This document shows positions 46,750-59,471 of a stretch of DNA of 64,000 nucleotides, piece by piece (the stretch's first letter is position 1; every line of letters begins with the position of its first letter). The notes below the pieces were generated by a model that had not been told where the DNA came from, searched no databases, and worked only from the letters and a program-made list of their open reading frames with translations. Both the position numbers and the translations under genes were made by a program. Where the stretch lies: NCBI GenBank assembly GCA_047967505.1, contig CM106540.1. One strand, 5' to 3'. The stretch comes from Dipteris shenzhenensis. Taxonomy: Eukaryota; Polypodiophyta; Polypodiopsida; Gleicheniales.

Positions 46750-48845
46750 ACACCTAGTCATGCATACACCCAAGAATGCTACTGTAGCAGATAATGCTAG
46801 AGTAGTGCTCAGTGAGAAGCATCTTCCGAATAAATATTGGGTAGAAGCAATAGCCACTACAAACTACTTGCTTACTTGGCTTCCGATCGAACCAATTCAG
46901 GGCATGACACCTTATGAAGCATTCACTAGACATAAGCCACATAGTGGCATCTCCGCATATTTGGTTGCATGGCATATGCTCACATACATGACGATCATCA
47001 CCAAAAATTGGATGTGAAGTCATGTAAATGCATCATCGTTGGCTATAGTGAAGAAAGCAAAGCATAAAATTTGTATGAACCCATCAACCGAAAGGCCATT
47101 ATCTCCAGAGCTGTAATCTTTGGTGAGGAATCTGAATGGAAAACCTCAAATACACAGGAGATAGACCACCGATTACACAATCATCTATAGAAAAGGTTGA
47201 TGAAGAAAAGCAAGAATTGCCAGAATCACCTTGAGAAGAACCATGTCAGACGGCCTACTAGGGAAAGACCTCCAGCCAAATTGACATATGCTAGAAAGGC
47301 AAAGAAATTCAGGTTGAAACCACCAACTATGCTCTTATGACTACCATCATGGCTATAGAAGATCCATTGTACTTTGAAGACACAGTTGACAAGCTAGAAT
47401 AAAGAAATGGAAGCTTTGTACAAGAACAATACTTGGGACTTGTGCAACCTTCCACCAAGAAGGAAGCCCATACATAAAAATGGGTATACAAAGTGAAGTA
47501 CAATCCAGATGGAAGCATTGAAAGATACAAAGTGAGACTAGTTGCAAAAGGATTTGCATAGCAATATGGTTAGGATTATGATGAGATTTATGCTCTAGTA
47601 GCAAAGATGGATTCCATACGGTTCTTGATATCACTAGCGACACTCAGTAGATGGAATGTGTATCAGCTTGATGTCAAGAATGCTTTTCTCAATGAGTAGG
47701 ATGAGGAAGTCTACATGCAACAATGAGTAGTTTATGTTGAACCAGGGAAAGAGCATCAAGTTTGCCATCTCAAGAAAAGTCTGTATGGCTTAAAGGAAGC
47801 ACCCAAAACTTGGTACAATAGAATCAATAAGTAATTTGATAATCTTGGATAATGAAGTCCAATGTACATCATACTCTCTATTGAAAAGTTCAAGGGGAAG
47901 ACATTACTATTACACTTTTGTACGTAGATGATTTGATCGTGATCAAAAGCGATAATAGCTTCATTAAAAAAGCTAAAACAAGACTTATTTGCAAAGTTTG
48001 ACATGAAAGATCTTGGAATTATGCACGATTCTCTTGGAATTGAGTTCTGGAGAAATTCAGGCAACACCTTCATGAGTCAACTAAAATATGTCGACAGTCT
48101 CCTAAAGAAGTTTCATATGGCAGATTGCAAGATTGTAGCCACTCCCATGGAACACAGTTTGAAATTTACAAAAGATTCAAAAAAGCCTACCGTCAAGTAC
48201 AATTGGCAACTCATCAGATCTCTTATATATGTGACTATCACACGGCTACATATTTGTTATGCACTAAGCCCACTTGCATAGTTTATGGCAAATCCAAAAC
48301 AGTCTCACTGGAATGCAGTCAAAAGAGTCTTGAGATACATTAGAGGTACAAGACAGTTTGGAATAGTACAAAGGAATTTATCCAAGGTTGCATGGATACT
48401 GTGATAGTGACAATGCTGGAGATCATGAGACTAGGAGATCCACATAGGGATATGCATTTTTCCTTGGTCAAGGTGCTATATCATGGTTGTCTAACAAACA
48501 ACTAAATATTTCTTTATCTTCAATAGAAGCAAAATATAGAGCACTCACTATAGGTGCATGTGAGGCTATATGGCTTAGAAGACTATTGTTAGAAATAGAT
48601 TACTTTGATGAATTGAAGCCAACAACAATATATTGTGATAATCAATTGGCTCAACCATTGGCCAAGAATCTAGTATACCACTCTAGGACAAAGCACATTG
48701 ATGTCGTAGCACACTTCATCAGAGAAAGAGTGTTACTTGGTGACATTACACTATAGCATTATGATATGAAAGAAAATGTTGCATACATATTTATGAAACC
48801 ACTTGCCAAAGAGCTTGTCGAGAAGCACCGACAAGCTCTTAGTTT
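46750..48845 (+). pseudogene. Ty1/copia pol, integrase end to RNase H
   Basis: The plus strand carries the 3' half of copia pol in broken frames. Integrase end: ARVVLSEKHLPNKYWVEAI, TPYEAFTRHKPH. Reverse transcriptase: HKWVYKVKYNPDGSIERYK, WNVYQLDVKNAFLNE, LKKSLYGLKEAPKTWYNRI, YVDDLIV (around 47920) and FDMKDLGIMHDSLGIE. RNase H: ISWLSNKQLNISLSS, SIEAKYRAL, TIYCDNQLAQPLAKN and HSRTKHIDVVAHFIRE. Many stops and frameshifts; gag, protease and the integrase core are missing to the left. A polypurine tract and LTR follow, so only the 5' half is lost. Confidence 0.95.
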
Positions 48846-48959
48846 GATGTAGAGGAAGGACATTCCCATTAAAGGGGTGTGATGGAATGTAATGCTCAGT
48901 CCTTCTTCAATCCCCCAGAATCATCATCTTGAGGGAAGGCCTACTTCATGATGTTGATC

Positions 48960-48970
48960 TTGAGGGAAGG
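48960..48970 (+). other. Polypurine tract of the copia element
   Basis: TTGAGGGAAGG directly precedes the TG of the LTR. A longer variant GAGGGAAGG also occurs at 48932-48940. Confidence 0.7.
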
Positions 48971-49180
48971 TGTTGAGAAACCATGCTCAAAATCATGTGG
49001 TAATATTGCGCATAACACTAACCAATAGAGTGCTATAAAGGAAAGGGTTAGATACCCTAACCCTAAAAGAGTTTGTATATATTCTACAATTTCAGCTAAA
49101 TCTAGTGTATAGTTAGTCATTTCTGTTGTGCTCTCTAGCTATGTCCTCTCTCCTCATCTCCCCTCTTCTCCTCTCCCCTC
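48971..49180 (+). mobile_element. 3' LTR of the copia element
   Basis: Starts TGTTGAGA after the polypurine tract. It shares ACTAACC, ATAGAGTGCTATAAAGGAAA, GGGTTTGTATATATTCTA-like and GTTAGTCATTT blocks with 63799-64000. The right end is not certain; it lies somewhere before the minus LINE at about 49181-49194. Confidence 0.85.
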
Positions 49181-50560
49181 TTTTTATTTTTTCAACGTCC
49201 CCTTTTATCAAGAGTGAATCCCCCGAGCATCAATGTCACACTTGCTCTTATGGATAGCCAACTCAACACACAACCTGTAATGTTCAACATTGTAAGCACT
49301 AATTTGGAAGTCAAGCCTCCTTTTTCCATGTTCTACCATTCAGCAAAAAGGGCATTAGTACACATTTCAACTTCATTTAATTGAAAGCTATTCTTAGAGA
49401 TCCATATAAACCATAATTCATGTGCCCTTATGAGAAACCAAAGCTCCCGTTTATTTTTGCAAGCATCATCTAAAAGTATGGCCTTCCAATTGAATGGCTC
49501 CCCACACTCACTATGAATACACTTCCAAACCTTCTTAGCATGTGGACGAGCAACAAACAAATGAAAAATGTCCTCTAGAACTCCTAGGCATCTTTTACAC
49601 TTTCTATGCCCCTTGCCAATTCTGAATCCTCTGGCATTAGTCCAAACTGTTTTGTGAAGGATAAGCCATGCAAGGCATGACATTTTTTCAGGAACTTGTT
49701 TAATCCAAATCCTGCCAAATCTCTCATACCATCTTTCCCTACTATCCTGCAATGACCAAGATGGCATTTAGGGTCTTGAGCATCTCTCCCATGTCCTTAT
49801 CTGGTGTGGGAATAGGGAAGATAGATGAGTTGCCTATCCAACTAAACTCTTTTTGAAACAATAACACTGAACCACCCTTCCAACTCACATCTCCTCGCCA
49901 AAACTCAAATCTACTCATAATAAGTGCCTGACTTTGGTCTTCCATCCAAACTGATCTTTGCACCATAATTACCCCCAAGTTTGTAGACCTTTTTTAAATA
50001 GAGTGCTAGCTAGTACAAGCTGTTTCTCAGTCAATTGGGTCTAACTGTGAATAGAAGACACCTAGATGGAGTCTCTAGCCATAAAAGGACCTTTACCAAA
50101 AAAATGTAAGAAGGCCTTGATCTCCTCAAAGACCTTTCATATAGACTCCTAGAGGGGACTATCCTTAGTTTTACAGGGCTTAAGATTACAAAAGTAGAGA
50201 GAAGAGGGTAGTTTTTCCATTTGGGGGCTCTCACTGGCCTGGCATGTTTCATATTTCTTTATAAATGCTGGGCCTAGTCACTCTCTGGGTTTAGAATAGC
50301 CTTAATAGCCCAAGTGGCAGGGAGATTTCTAATAGGATGGCCATTTCTTTTCATCCTTGGACCATTGGGAGGTAAATTCCATATGCACCAATTAGTCCCT
50401 TCAAGCTGCGTCTATCAGAAAAGCTTCCTAGTCCAATTGGTTCATCTTTTTGTCCAAACTATTCCAAAAAATATTGCATCATGTGGTGCAACTCAAAAAA
50501 CTATAAAAGGTTCTTTTTTCTTGGGTGAGGGTGGATACATCTCCATATTTATAAGTCAAA
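49181..50560 (-). mobile_element. LINE C-terminal fragment, minus strand
   Basis: The minus strand reads plant LINE ORF2 C-terminal sequence. 49767-49333 is open for 144 codons: ERWYERFGRIWIKQVPEKM, FLAWLILHKTVWT-like (CLAWLILHKTVWT here), CKRCLGVLEDIFHLFV (zinc-binding region) and LWFIWISKNSF. Upstream broken frames (49978-49742, 50252-50031) include VQRSVWMEDQSQ and FEFWRGDVSWKGGS. The 3' end is A-rich (minus strand TTGAAAAAATAAAAAG). The reverse transcriptase core is absent. It abuts or entered the copia LTR. Confidence 0.8.
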
Positions 50561-51550
50561 ATTCTTAGAAATGCGGTTGGACTCACATGCATCAATTAGC
50601 ATAAAACAAAATATTGGATTATTGCTTTACACCTGTAACAATAGGCATCAATGCCCAACCACGGTTGTCATTCCTATCCAACTCAACAAATTCTTATAAA
50701 TATAGGAACATGAGCTTGATATAAAACAAAAAACACTAAATACATGATAAATCATTTTCATAAGGTTACTTTTTTTTTGGACGAGTCCAAAAATGGTTGT
50801 CAATTAAGGGACACTTAATCAAACTCATAATCTATGGGGATTATAGACTTCCATCCTATCTGAGTGTATAAGGGTTAGAGAGCACCAACATGCCTTTCAA
50901 TAATATCTCTTCTTATGTGTAAAAGAGATATACATCTACGATTTTTGTGCAACTATCTTTCCTTGAAGGGTCCTTTTTCCATGCATATTAAGGGGTAAAC
51001 ATCCTAGCTAGTATATGCCTCCGATATTCCCTTTGATAGGGCCGTCTACCCAACTATCTTCTCCACGGACATTATACTACAGAAAATTGTAATCAACTAG
51101 CTATGCTTCAGAGGGTTCAATATGCTGAAAAAGAGCCTTATCACAAGAAAGGAGTAGCCCTTCCTTGGACCCCTAAGAGCAAAAAATAAATGAAATAGTA
51201 CAAAAGGAAAGAAATAAAGACAATAATACTATGGATATAGGAAGCCTCCTTTATCTAAACTGCACATATCTACCTCCCCTTTCAAGAGAATGCTAATGGT
51301 AGCTAATTGTTAACCCTGTGGCAACAAGGGCAAGAAGTGCAGTCTAGGACAACAACGATGAGAGCATTGTGTGTGTAGAGTAGCGGCAAAGATTTGTTTA
51401 TAATATCTTGAGCCTAAAAGATGGTATGATGAATCTTAAAGAATGAGGATAGTCAAAATCCTCTCTAGAAAAGATCCAATCATACTTGCAAAATCAAGAT
51501 CTAGAGAGAGAAAGACTAAATATAGAGAGAGAAAGACTAAAAGCCTACAC
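50561..51550. other. No recognised genes
   Basis: AT-rich spacer without supported coding sequence or clear repeats. Confidence 0.45.
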
Positions 51551-51554
51551 TTTT

Positions 51555-51735
51555 TTAGGTCCCCAAACTTTGTGTAGAGACCCAAAAGGTGTCCCCACTT
51601 TGTGTAGAGACTTAAAAGTCCCCCCACTTTGTGTAGATACTCAAAGGTCCCCCAACTTTGTCAAGAGACTCAAAGGTCCCCCCACTTTGTGTAGAGACCT
51701 AAAAGGTCCCCCCAAAAGTGGAGGGACTCTTGTCC
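51555..51735. repeat. ~33-bp minisatellite
   Basis: About five units of CCCCACTTTGTGTAGAGACT followed by CAAAAGGTCC, spaced 31-35 bp. The open frame across it is a translation of the repeat. Confidence 0.9.
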
Positions 51736-51939
51736 AAAAGGTCTCCTACAAAGACGTCCCACCACAGAGGTACCTATGGATTGTGTAGAGACCAACATGT
51801 ATAAATATCTCTCAATGGAATGAAGCTCCCACTCTTTAAGGTTCAGTGTTCAAGCTCACTATTGTGTTCATGTGATTGATCTCCATTGCGTCCATGCTCT
51901 CTTACACTCCTGTGTTCTAGCATGCCCTTACCCTTGCAC

Positions 51940-52325
51940 TCCCTACCCTTGTACTCCCTCCTCCTCCCTCCTCCCTCCTCCTCCATATTTTCCTTCATCC
52001 TCCTCCCTCTTCCTCCTCCCTCCTTGTCCTCCCTCCTCCTCCCTCCTCCCTCCTCCTTCCTCCCTCTTCCTCCTCCCTCCTTGTCCTCCCTCCTCCTCCC
52101 TCCTCCCTCCTCCCTCCTCCTCCACCCTCCTCCTCCACCCTCCTCCTCCTCCCTCCTCCTCCTCCTCCTCCACCCTCCTCCTCCTCCCTCCTCCTCCTCC
52201 TCCTTCTCTTCCTCTCTCCTCCTCAATCCTCCCTCCCCCTCCTCCCTCCTCTGAGCTCTCTCCTCCTCCACCCTCCTCCCTCTTCTTCCTCCTTCCTTGT
52301 CCCTCCTCCTCAACCCTTACACCTC
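51940..52325. repeat. (CTCCTCCCTCC)n pyrimidine array
   Basis: Almost pure CT sequence made of CTCCTC and CCTCC units. ORFs of 76-157 codons on both strands (Ser/Pro/Leu-rich or Glu/Gly/Arg-rich) come from its low complexity. Confidence 0.95.
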
Positions 52326-52687
52326 AAATCTGCAAAGGAGACTAGCTCTCCAGTCCTCAACCTTGGAGTCCTCCTAAACCCAGCAACCCCCTCTGAACCC
52401 TTGAACTAGCTCTCTCAACCCTGTCCCCTTTTTGAGCCCTAAAATCCCCCTCTAAACCCTTAAACTCCTATGGAGGTGAGAGCCTCTATCAATCCTTATG
52501 ATCAATCCCTTTTTCTCACCCATGCGCACATGAGATCTACTTTCCATGCTTTAGCCTACACCTCTCACCGGAATACGACTCGAGGACCTATGTTGCACTT
52601 GTGAACACCTATGCTACAATGAGTGATGACACGAGTATAGGTGACCAACACCCTTGAAACCTGCACTAGGGAGATATAGTGATAATA

Positions 52688-52712
52688 TTTTGGCATCATT
52701 GTCAGGGAGGTT
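52688..52712 (+). other. Worn gypsy primer-binding region
   Basis: TTTTGGCATCATTGTCAGGGAGG resembles the TTGGCGCCGTTGCCGGGGA region that follows the 5' LTR in many plant Athila/Tat-type gypsy elements, with several changes. The LTR would be to its left. Assigned by resemblance only. Confidence 0.45.
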
Positions 52713-52951
52713 AGCACCTAAATCGAAAGCAAAGCATGTGTTTACATGCATGTGAAAAACCATTCAAGATAGATCCCTCAAGGCAAAGGAGAGAAAACAT
52801 GCTTCCAAGTGGTGCAAAAGGATAATGTTTCCATACATAATCACATTATTACAAAAGGAGAATGTTGCCATATGTAATAACATTAATTCAATAAACACCC
52901 AAAATTAACCCTTAATCCCCACACACCCTATAAAAGCAACACCAACCCCCC

Positions 52952-53435
52952 CTCACTTCTTTCCCCACACTTTTTCGAGCCACTTCCATCTCCAAATTCT
53001 GTTAACCCTTCATATTTTTCATCTACCTCTATTTTTTGTCCAAATTTTGACCATTTCCACCACTTTTTCTTGCCAACCTCCCCCTCCACCACCACCTTTT
53101 CCGTCAGGCCCCTCCCAACTCCATCTTCACTTCCCATCATCTTCCTCCCCACCACCTCCAATTTTTCCCTCCATCTCCCATCTCCCCCCCCCCTCACTTC
53201 TTTCCCCACACTTTTTCAAGCCACTTCCATCTCCAAATTCTATTAACCCTCCATATTTTTCATCTACCTCTATTTTTTGTCCTCCAAATTTTGACCATTT
53301 CCACCACCACTTTTTCTCGCCAACCTCCCCCTCCACCACCACCTTTTCCGTCAGCCCCCTCCCAACTCCATCTTCACTTCCCATCATCTTCCTCCCCACC
53401 ACCTCCAAATTTTCCCTCCATCCCCCATCTCCCCC
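52952..53435. repeat. 241-bp tandem duplication, C-rich
   Basis: CTCACTTCTTTCCCCACACT starts at 52952 and again at 53193, and the following ~235 bp match closely, with small indels. A TATA-like TATAAAAG lies at 52930. Proline/serine frames over it are low complexity. Confidence 0.9.
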
Positions 53436-53960
53436 ACTCAAGGTAGTCATCCTTTCCCCCTCCACCTCCACTCTTCCATCTCTCTACCTCTCTCTACACC
53501 ACCACCACCTCCACTCCACCATCTCTCTACCTCTCTCTATGCCCCCATCTCCTTACACTCCATATCCCCTTTTCCCCCTCCACCTCCACCATGCCCCCCC
53601 TTCCCCCCCCAACTCCACCTCCACCCTAAACTACCCCTCCACCCCCAACCCCCAACTACCCCTCTACCCCCATTTACCCCTCCACCCCCCTTCCGCCCCC
53701 CAATTACCCCTCTAAACCCCCCTCCACCTCCACTGCCCCCCCCTCTCTCCACCTCCACCTCCACCTCCACCTCCACCTCCACCTCCACCTCCACTTCCAC
53801 CTCCACCTCCACCTCCACCTCCACTCCCCCCCGCCCCCCCTTTCCCCCTCCTACACGTCCCTCTACCCTGCTCTCTATACTCCCACCCCTCCCTTCTCTC
53901 CACCTCCACCCCCCTCCTACACCTTCCTCTACCCCCCCTCTCCACCCTCTGCTGCCGTCA
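53436..53960. repeat. (CCACCT)n and C-rich minisatellites
   Basis: Tracts of CCACCT hexamers (densest at 53745-53823) and CCCCTCCACC-like units. ORFs of 77-222 codons here are repeat translations. Confidence 0.93.
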
Positions 53961-54280
53961 TGCCCCATGACCCCCTCCCCATGCCTCACCATGCCCACAC
54001 CTCACACATGCCCCTTGATGGTGGCATTGCCTCGATGGCCATGGTACGCATAGGTGCATGCATAACTCAGTGGAGCTGCACCTTAGGCACTGGCCCTTAT
54101 AAGACACACAGTGATTGGTGGCATTGCCTCAACATCCGTGCCTCAGGTGCCACACCGCATAGGCATGCAGCACCTCGAGCATCAACCCTTAGGGCACTAC
54201 AGTGTAGGTGTAGGTGCCATTGGGCACCACACCACTTCTCCTCTACTGTCACATAAAACTCTGCATTTCTACCACCGTGC

Positions 54281-54282
<2 letters not shown>

Positions 54283-54347
<65 letters not shown>

Positions 54348-54382
54348 AGAGAGTGAGAGGAGAGAGAGGGATAGAAGAGAAA
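54283..54382. repeat. (GA)n microsatellite
   Basis: About 100 bp of nearly pure GA repeats. From here to 55150 no gene is supported; a 68-codon frame at 54938 with an Asn run is of unknown status. Confidence 0.95.
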
Positions 54383-55229
54383 GACTAACTAGTCCTTAGG
54401 TTAGTCAAGCTAACTGTAGGACATTAGGTTAGGCTAGGCCAAAAGAAAAAGGGAAAAAGAGAGGAATGAACAAACTCATAAATAGTTAGGGGTAGTAATA
54501 TAGGTTAGGTTATCCAATCCTCCCTCTTACACACACACCCCTCCCGAAAAAAAAAGTGCACATTTTTGCCCCTTCTTCGGGGGCCCATATCTCGGCCGTT
54601 TAAAGGCCAAATTACACCCAGTCTAAAGCCAAGATACATGCACGCAAAGTCCAATATCATCAACAATAATTTTCAAGTCTTCTTACCATCGCTTTCAATC
54701 TCGGTAGTCGTCATTATGTAGGCACTAATTTTAACCCATCGATTGCATATTTTTTGCCATTTTTAGGCTATGAAGGTCGAAATCAATTGCATATTTCAAA
54801 GTCAAATGCACTCACTTGAAAGACATAATTAAACATTGTGAATGCACTGCAAATCTGGTAGCACCTACATACTTTCACAAACTTTCTCTACCCTTAATGC
54901 ACTCCAATAATTCAACCTCTCACCATCGACAATCAACATGGAGGACCTAAGGGTTGAAGAAGAAATAGATAACAAAGATCTGCATCCTACAAATTACTTT
55001 GGTCAACAACACAACCGCAACAACAACAACAACAATGATAGAAGACACTTTAGCAAATTGGAAATGTCAAAGTTAATTGGTAGAGTATTTCTTTTAGGGA
55101 TGCATGATCTCCCATACATTCTTCTACTACCATGCATAGATTAGGTATTACAAATTCTAGTGGAACCACAACTTTAAGGCCATACACCAATTGAAAAGGT
55201 GTATTTCATATACTGACCTTGAGTGTGGT

Positions 55230-55600
55230 TCAGTATGCCCATAAGGCTACATTTATTTTCTCTACCCAATCAGAATGCTTTGGTTCTACTACCTTTGTTA
55301 GGACAATGCATAATATTTTGTTGGTGCATTCGGCTTGTCCATTACCTTGGGGGTAGTGAGGTGTGCTCTTTCTATGGATTACCATAAAGCTAGACCAGAG
55401 TTCTTGGATGACCTCATTGGCAAAATGTGTGCCTCTATCTGACACAATTTAAATGGGATAGATATCATTCTCATATAAGAAACTTGTTGTGCTTTTGGCA
55501 TCTACCTTTCTGACTGCTTTAGCTTCAACCCATTTGGTAAAGTAATCAGTGGCCACAATGATGGTGTGCCTGTGTTCCCTTTGCTACTAGATGGATGGGA
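55230..55600 (-). pseudogene. Ty3/gypsy integrase fragment
   Basis: Minus strand: SDRGTHFANEVIQELW then HYPQGNGQAECTNKILC, the gypsy integrase core around its second Asp and Glu. The downstream remainder is missing after about 55230. It is the 3'-most readable part of the minus gypsy element, in correct order after RNase H. Confidence 0.92.
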
Positions 55601-55862
55601 ATATCAATCCCCCATTTTTCAAATGGTTTTTGTGCAACAACTATTGTTATGGGATTGAAGTCCTTGTGTTGTGGTTTAGTAGTCCATTGGCATACATCAT
55701 GGCTTTTGACATATTCATAGGCATATGCTCAAAGTGTTGGCCACTAGTATCCTTCGAGAAGAACTTTTCTTGCTATTGCTTCCCCTTGGAAATGTCCACT
55801 CACAATGTCTTCATGGGCTTCACTAAGGATTGGCATGATCTCATGTGGCATTACACATCTTC

Positions 55863-56632
55863 TTAAAACCTTCTCCTTGCCATCTTGAATAGTTTCCCTA
55901 TAATGAGTTGATAGGGTGCAGCTTTTAGAATTAGTTTTCTGGCATCTAGTGCTATCATTCTAGGAGGTGGTCTTCTTGCCATTAAGTACCTAATGATGTC
56001 TACACACCAGTTAAGAATAGTGTCTATTTGAAAGAATACGACATCTAGTAGGTCATGTTCTATTCCTTTTGGCTCTTCTCTTATCCTTAATCTCATGACA
56101 TGTGATCAGCAATGAAATGTTGAGCTCCTTTCTCACCATGATTTTGAAATTGAATTCCTGTAGCAGTAGAAGCCATCGAGTGATCTGGCCGATGGTACAT
56201 GGCTGATTCCCAAGATACAATAAGGCATGATGATCTGTATAGAAGATAAAGTCAGTAGCCAATAGATAGTGTCAAAATTTCTTCACGCTATAGATCATTG
56301 CCAAGGCTTCTCTTTCTGTTGTGGTGTAATTCACCTTCGCATCATTTAGTTGTCTTCTTGCAAAGTATACTAGTGGGTAGTCTTTGTTGTGTTTTCCAAG
56401 TTGACATAATGCACTCCCTACTGGCATAATTAGAACCGTCAGTATGTACATGAAATTTTATGTCCCAATTTGGTGCCATTAGAATAGGGGCTATGATTAA
56501 TCTCCACTTGAGGGTTTCAAATGCTTGTTCACATTCATCAGTCCAAATGAAGTTGACTAGGAGCTTATATAGGGGTCTTGCAATCATGGCATACCTCAGT
56601 ATGAAACTTCTATAGTATCTGGCATGGCCCAT
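55863..56632 (-). pseudogene. Ty3/gypsy RNase H region and following linker
   Basis: Minus strand: GHARYYRSFILRYAMIARPL, EQAFETLKWRLIIAPIL, FHVHTDGSNYASR (damaged RNase H Asp site), then TDHHALLYLGNQPC and RWLLLLQEFNFKI. After a break, APYQLIIGKLFKMARRR leads toward the integrase zinc region. Frames are broken at several points. Confidence 0.93.
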
Positions 56633-56699
56633 GAAGAGTCAAGAATTGGAATCCCTTAGCATTATTGGGGGGGAAGTTCCATGATGATCTTTATTTTGT

Positions 56700-57400
56700 C
56701 CATGTTAGTTGCAATCCCATGTCAAGAGACTATGTGTCCCAAGACTACTCCATGTGTGACCAAGAATTGGCGTTTTAGAGGATTCAAAGAGATTCCATAC
56801 TCCCTAAAAATTTTTTGTACTTTTTTAAGGCATTTCAAGTGATCCTTTTTTCTTGAGTGTATGCACAAGTCATCGAGGAAGACTTGTAGGAACTTGTTGA
56901 GAAATTCCTTGAAGGCAATGTACATGACCCTTTGAAAAGTAGATGGGGCATGCATAAGCCGAATGGCATGACTCTGTATGCAAAAATGCCCCATTCTATG
57001 GAAAACGTTTTCTCTTCCTAATATTGAGGTGCAATTTGTACTAGGTTATACCCATTGAACGGATTCAAAAAGCTATACACTTCAAATACTGCTACCTTTT
57101 CTAAAACTATTTCAATCAATGGTAGGGGATAGTGATCTCTAATTGTTGCTACATTGACATTCTTGAGATTCACACATATTCTAAGATTTTTGTTTTTTCT
57201 TAGGAACTATCACAATTGGTGACACCCAATCGGTATGCTCAATCTCATAAATGAAACCAACATCTAGTAATTTTTCTAGTTCTTCATAGACATGGGTGCC
57301 ATACTTGGGATTTGCCTGTAGGGTCCGCATACCTTTGGTTTGGATCGTTCCCTTATTGGTATGGTATGTACTATAATTTCAGGGGAAATCCCTTTCATTT
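56700..57400 (-). pseudogene. Ty3/gypsy reverse transcriptase
   Basis: Minus strand: broken frames with LNPFNGYNLVQIAP, then HAPSTFQRVM and NKFLQVFLDDLCIHS, where FLDD is the catalytic motif, followed by SLNPLKRQFLVTHGVVLGH. The FLDD Asp pair is intact but stops and slips upstream prevent translation. Confidence 0.95.
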
Positions 57401-57749
57401 CTTTGTAGGACCAAGCCATGCAATCTCTATATTCCATCAGCAATTCTTTTAATTCTTTTTCTTCTTCTAGAGTGAGCTATTCGCCGATGTATATAGGCTT
57501 TTCTTCTTCTTCGTCCAAGGCAAGATTCAATTTCCTTGTCTTAGCAAGTCCTTCATGAACTGGGGTATCCTCATATTCTATATTTCTATGAGCTCTAATT
57601 CCCTGACTGGCCTAGACATTTCTATTGTTGCTTCTACCTTGGTGTAGTTTTTGAAGTAATTGGGAACTTCTCTTAGGCCTTCATGGCACTTTGAGGTGCT
57701 TGCTTGGCTACTAACTCCACTGGATGTGGTGGAAGATGTTTGGTCCAAT

Positions 57750-58722
57750 TTAGCTGTGTTCCCTTGCTCTTGTTTTTTTGTTAGTATTCACCATTTCACT
57801 CTTCATTCTCACATTGGGTTTGAACTTTCTAAGTTTTTTGCTTTGTGAGACTAGTGATGGATTTTCAACAAGAGTATCACTCCCAAGGAGCGGTTCTTCA
57901 ACCATACAGGCACCTTGAAGCCCTATAGGATCCCATTCAAAATTTGGGGACTCAGGTGCCTTTATGGGCTTAGTCAAATACAATTCCACCACTTTGGTCT
58001 GCATTCTTTCAAATTCATTGAAGTGCTCTATCTTGGCCTTTTAGCATTGCACACCCTCCTTCTTTTTCCTAGACTGATTGTTGTTGGCTAATGCTGGAGG
58101 GTCTATCTTGGGATATTCTATGGCCATGAGTGCCTGTAGGATTGCCAAGTCATTATCCAATACTTGGCCTTCCAAGGTGGCATCATTAGCTTCTATTTCT
58201 AGATCCCAATTAAAATCTGTACCATAACCTTCTATTATGGTCTCTTCAAGGTCACTGTCCCACTCGACGCTTACCATGAAGACTGCATTTCCACCTCTAC
58301 TGATTCATCATCTCAGATTGGTGCTTCTAGTTGGATCATTTTGGCATCATTAGATGTGTTGTTTTATAGTTATCTATTGTAGCCAATGCCTATATCCAAT
58401 TATTGATGTCACTTTGTGTATCCCCTTCTATGGGTTTTAGTACATTGGTAGGTACAGGGAATGCATGATTGGTGGCTATAGTGGAGGAAGTGTCTTCAAC
58501 ATTTCTAGGAATAGTGGGTTTGATTTCCCCTGTTCCCAAATTTATATTGACAGCGGTTGCTCTATTTTGAATTGTGATTCTATTAGTGCCCCAATCATGG
58601 AGTACTGAAGCTTCCCGAAGCCATGGTCTTCCTAACAATATCTGGTATACTGTGGCTCCCTTGGGAAGATCCATATAGTAAACTAGAGAGTAAACCTGAC
58701 TCCAACAATTTTTGTTTGACAC
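57750..58722 (-). pseudogene. Gypsy pol linker after protease
   Basis: Minus strand frames 58722-58390, 58277-58041 and 58004-57750. The first has YQILLGRPWLREASVLHDW, the conserved end of the gypsy protease region; the rest is an acidic linker leading to reverse transcriptase. Separated by stops. Confidence 0.85.
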
Positions 58723-59159
58723 ATTGTCACAATGATACCCAATGGCCTCATTTTAGTGTGGTCAGCTAGGCGAATGTTAAATGTGGCCTTCTGCATTGGA
58801 GGCAGGCCCAATTCTTCATAAACATCTTTTGCTAAAATGTTTACATCAGCTTTGTCGTCCACTATTGCAGGGTATTGGCCAAAGGCTTTATGCTCCAACA
58901 GGATGGTTACATTTTTAATGTCATCCCTAGCGCTAAATTTTAGAGAAATAACATTTTCTTCATCTTTAGGTGGGGGTAAGTATTGTGAGAATTCTATCCA
59001 TCCCATGAAACTCTCCCACATTGTAGGGCATTTTCTTAGTAAGTTTCCAATTGGCATCTTGATGGGGTAGCTTATCAAGCTTGCTAGTGTAATACCATCC
59101 AATTGGGGATGTTTTGCATGTTGCTCCATTACCCTTTGGAAGTTGTTGGGATCAATCAC
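58683..59159 (-). pseudogene. Ty3/gypsy gag end and aspartic protease
   Basis: A 158-codon minus frame. Residues ~95-115 read AIVDDKADVNILAKDVYEEL. The family active site is Asp-Thr/Ser-Gly; here it is Asp-Asp-Lys (58857-58849), so the protease would be inactive even where the frame is open. Confidence 0.9.
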
Positions 59160-59471
59160 TATGTCAATGTTGGGTGATGATGGTGCTTTGGGGATGATAA
59201 ATGTGCAAAATCATAGTATGGCAACAAAATCACAGTATACCAATACCAACCCCTACCTGTTCTTAGTGGTGGGAAGTCCATGCAGGCATACCCAACTCTA
59301 TAATATGGAGTTGGGAAAGTTTCCTACACATTATAGACAGTTGAAAAGAGCCCTCTAGCTAAACAAGCCATGCCAATCCCACAACTCAGTGAGACAATGC
59401 CTATTACATCTACGAAAAGTGCCACCCAAGAATCTAAGGAAGCATACCCCAATGCTAAAGGTGAGAAGGAT

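Noticed and set aside
51843-53998. Pro/Ser-rich and Gly/Glu-rich frames up to 222 codons
   Set aside because: They arise from CT/CCACCT low-complexity repeats and exist on both strands with no domain.
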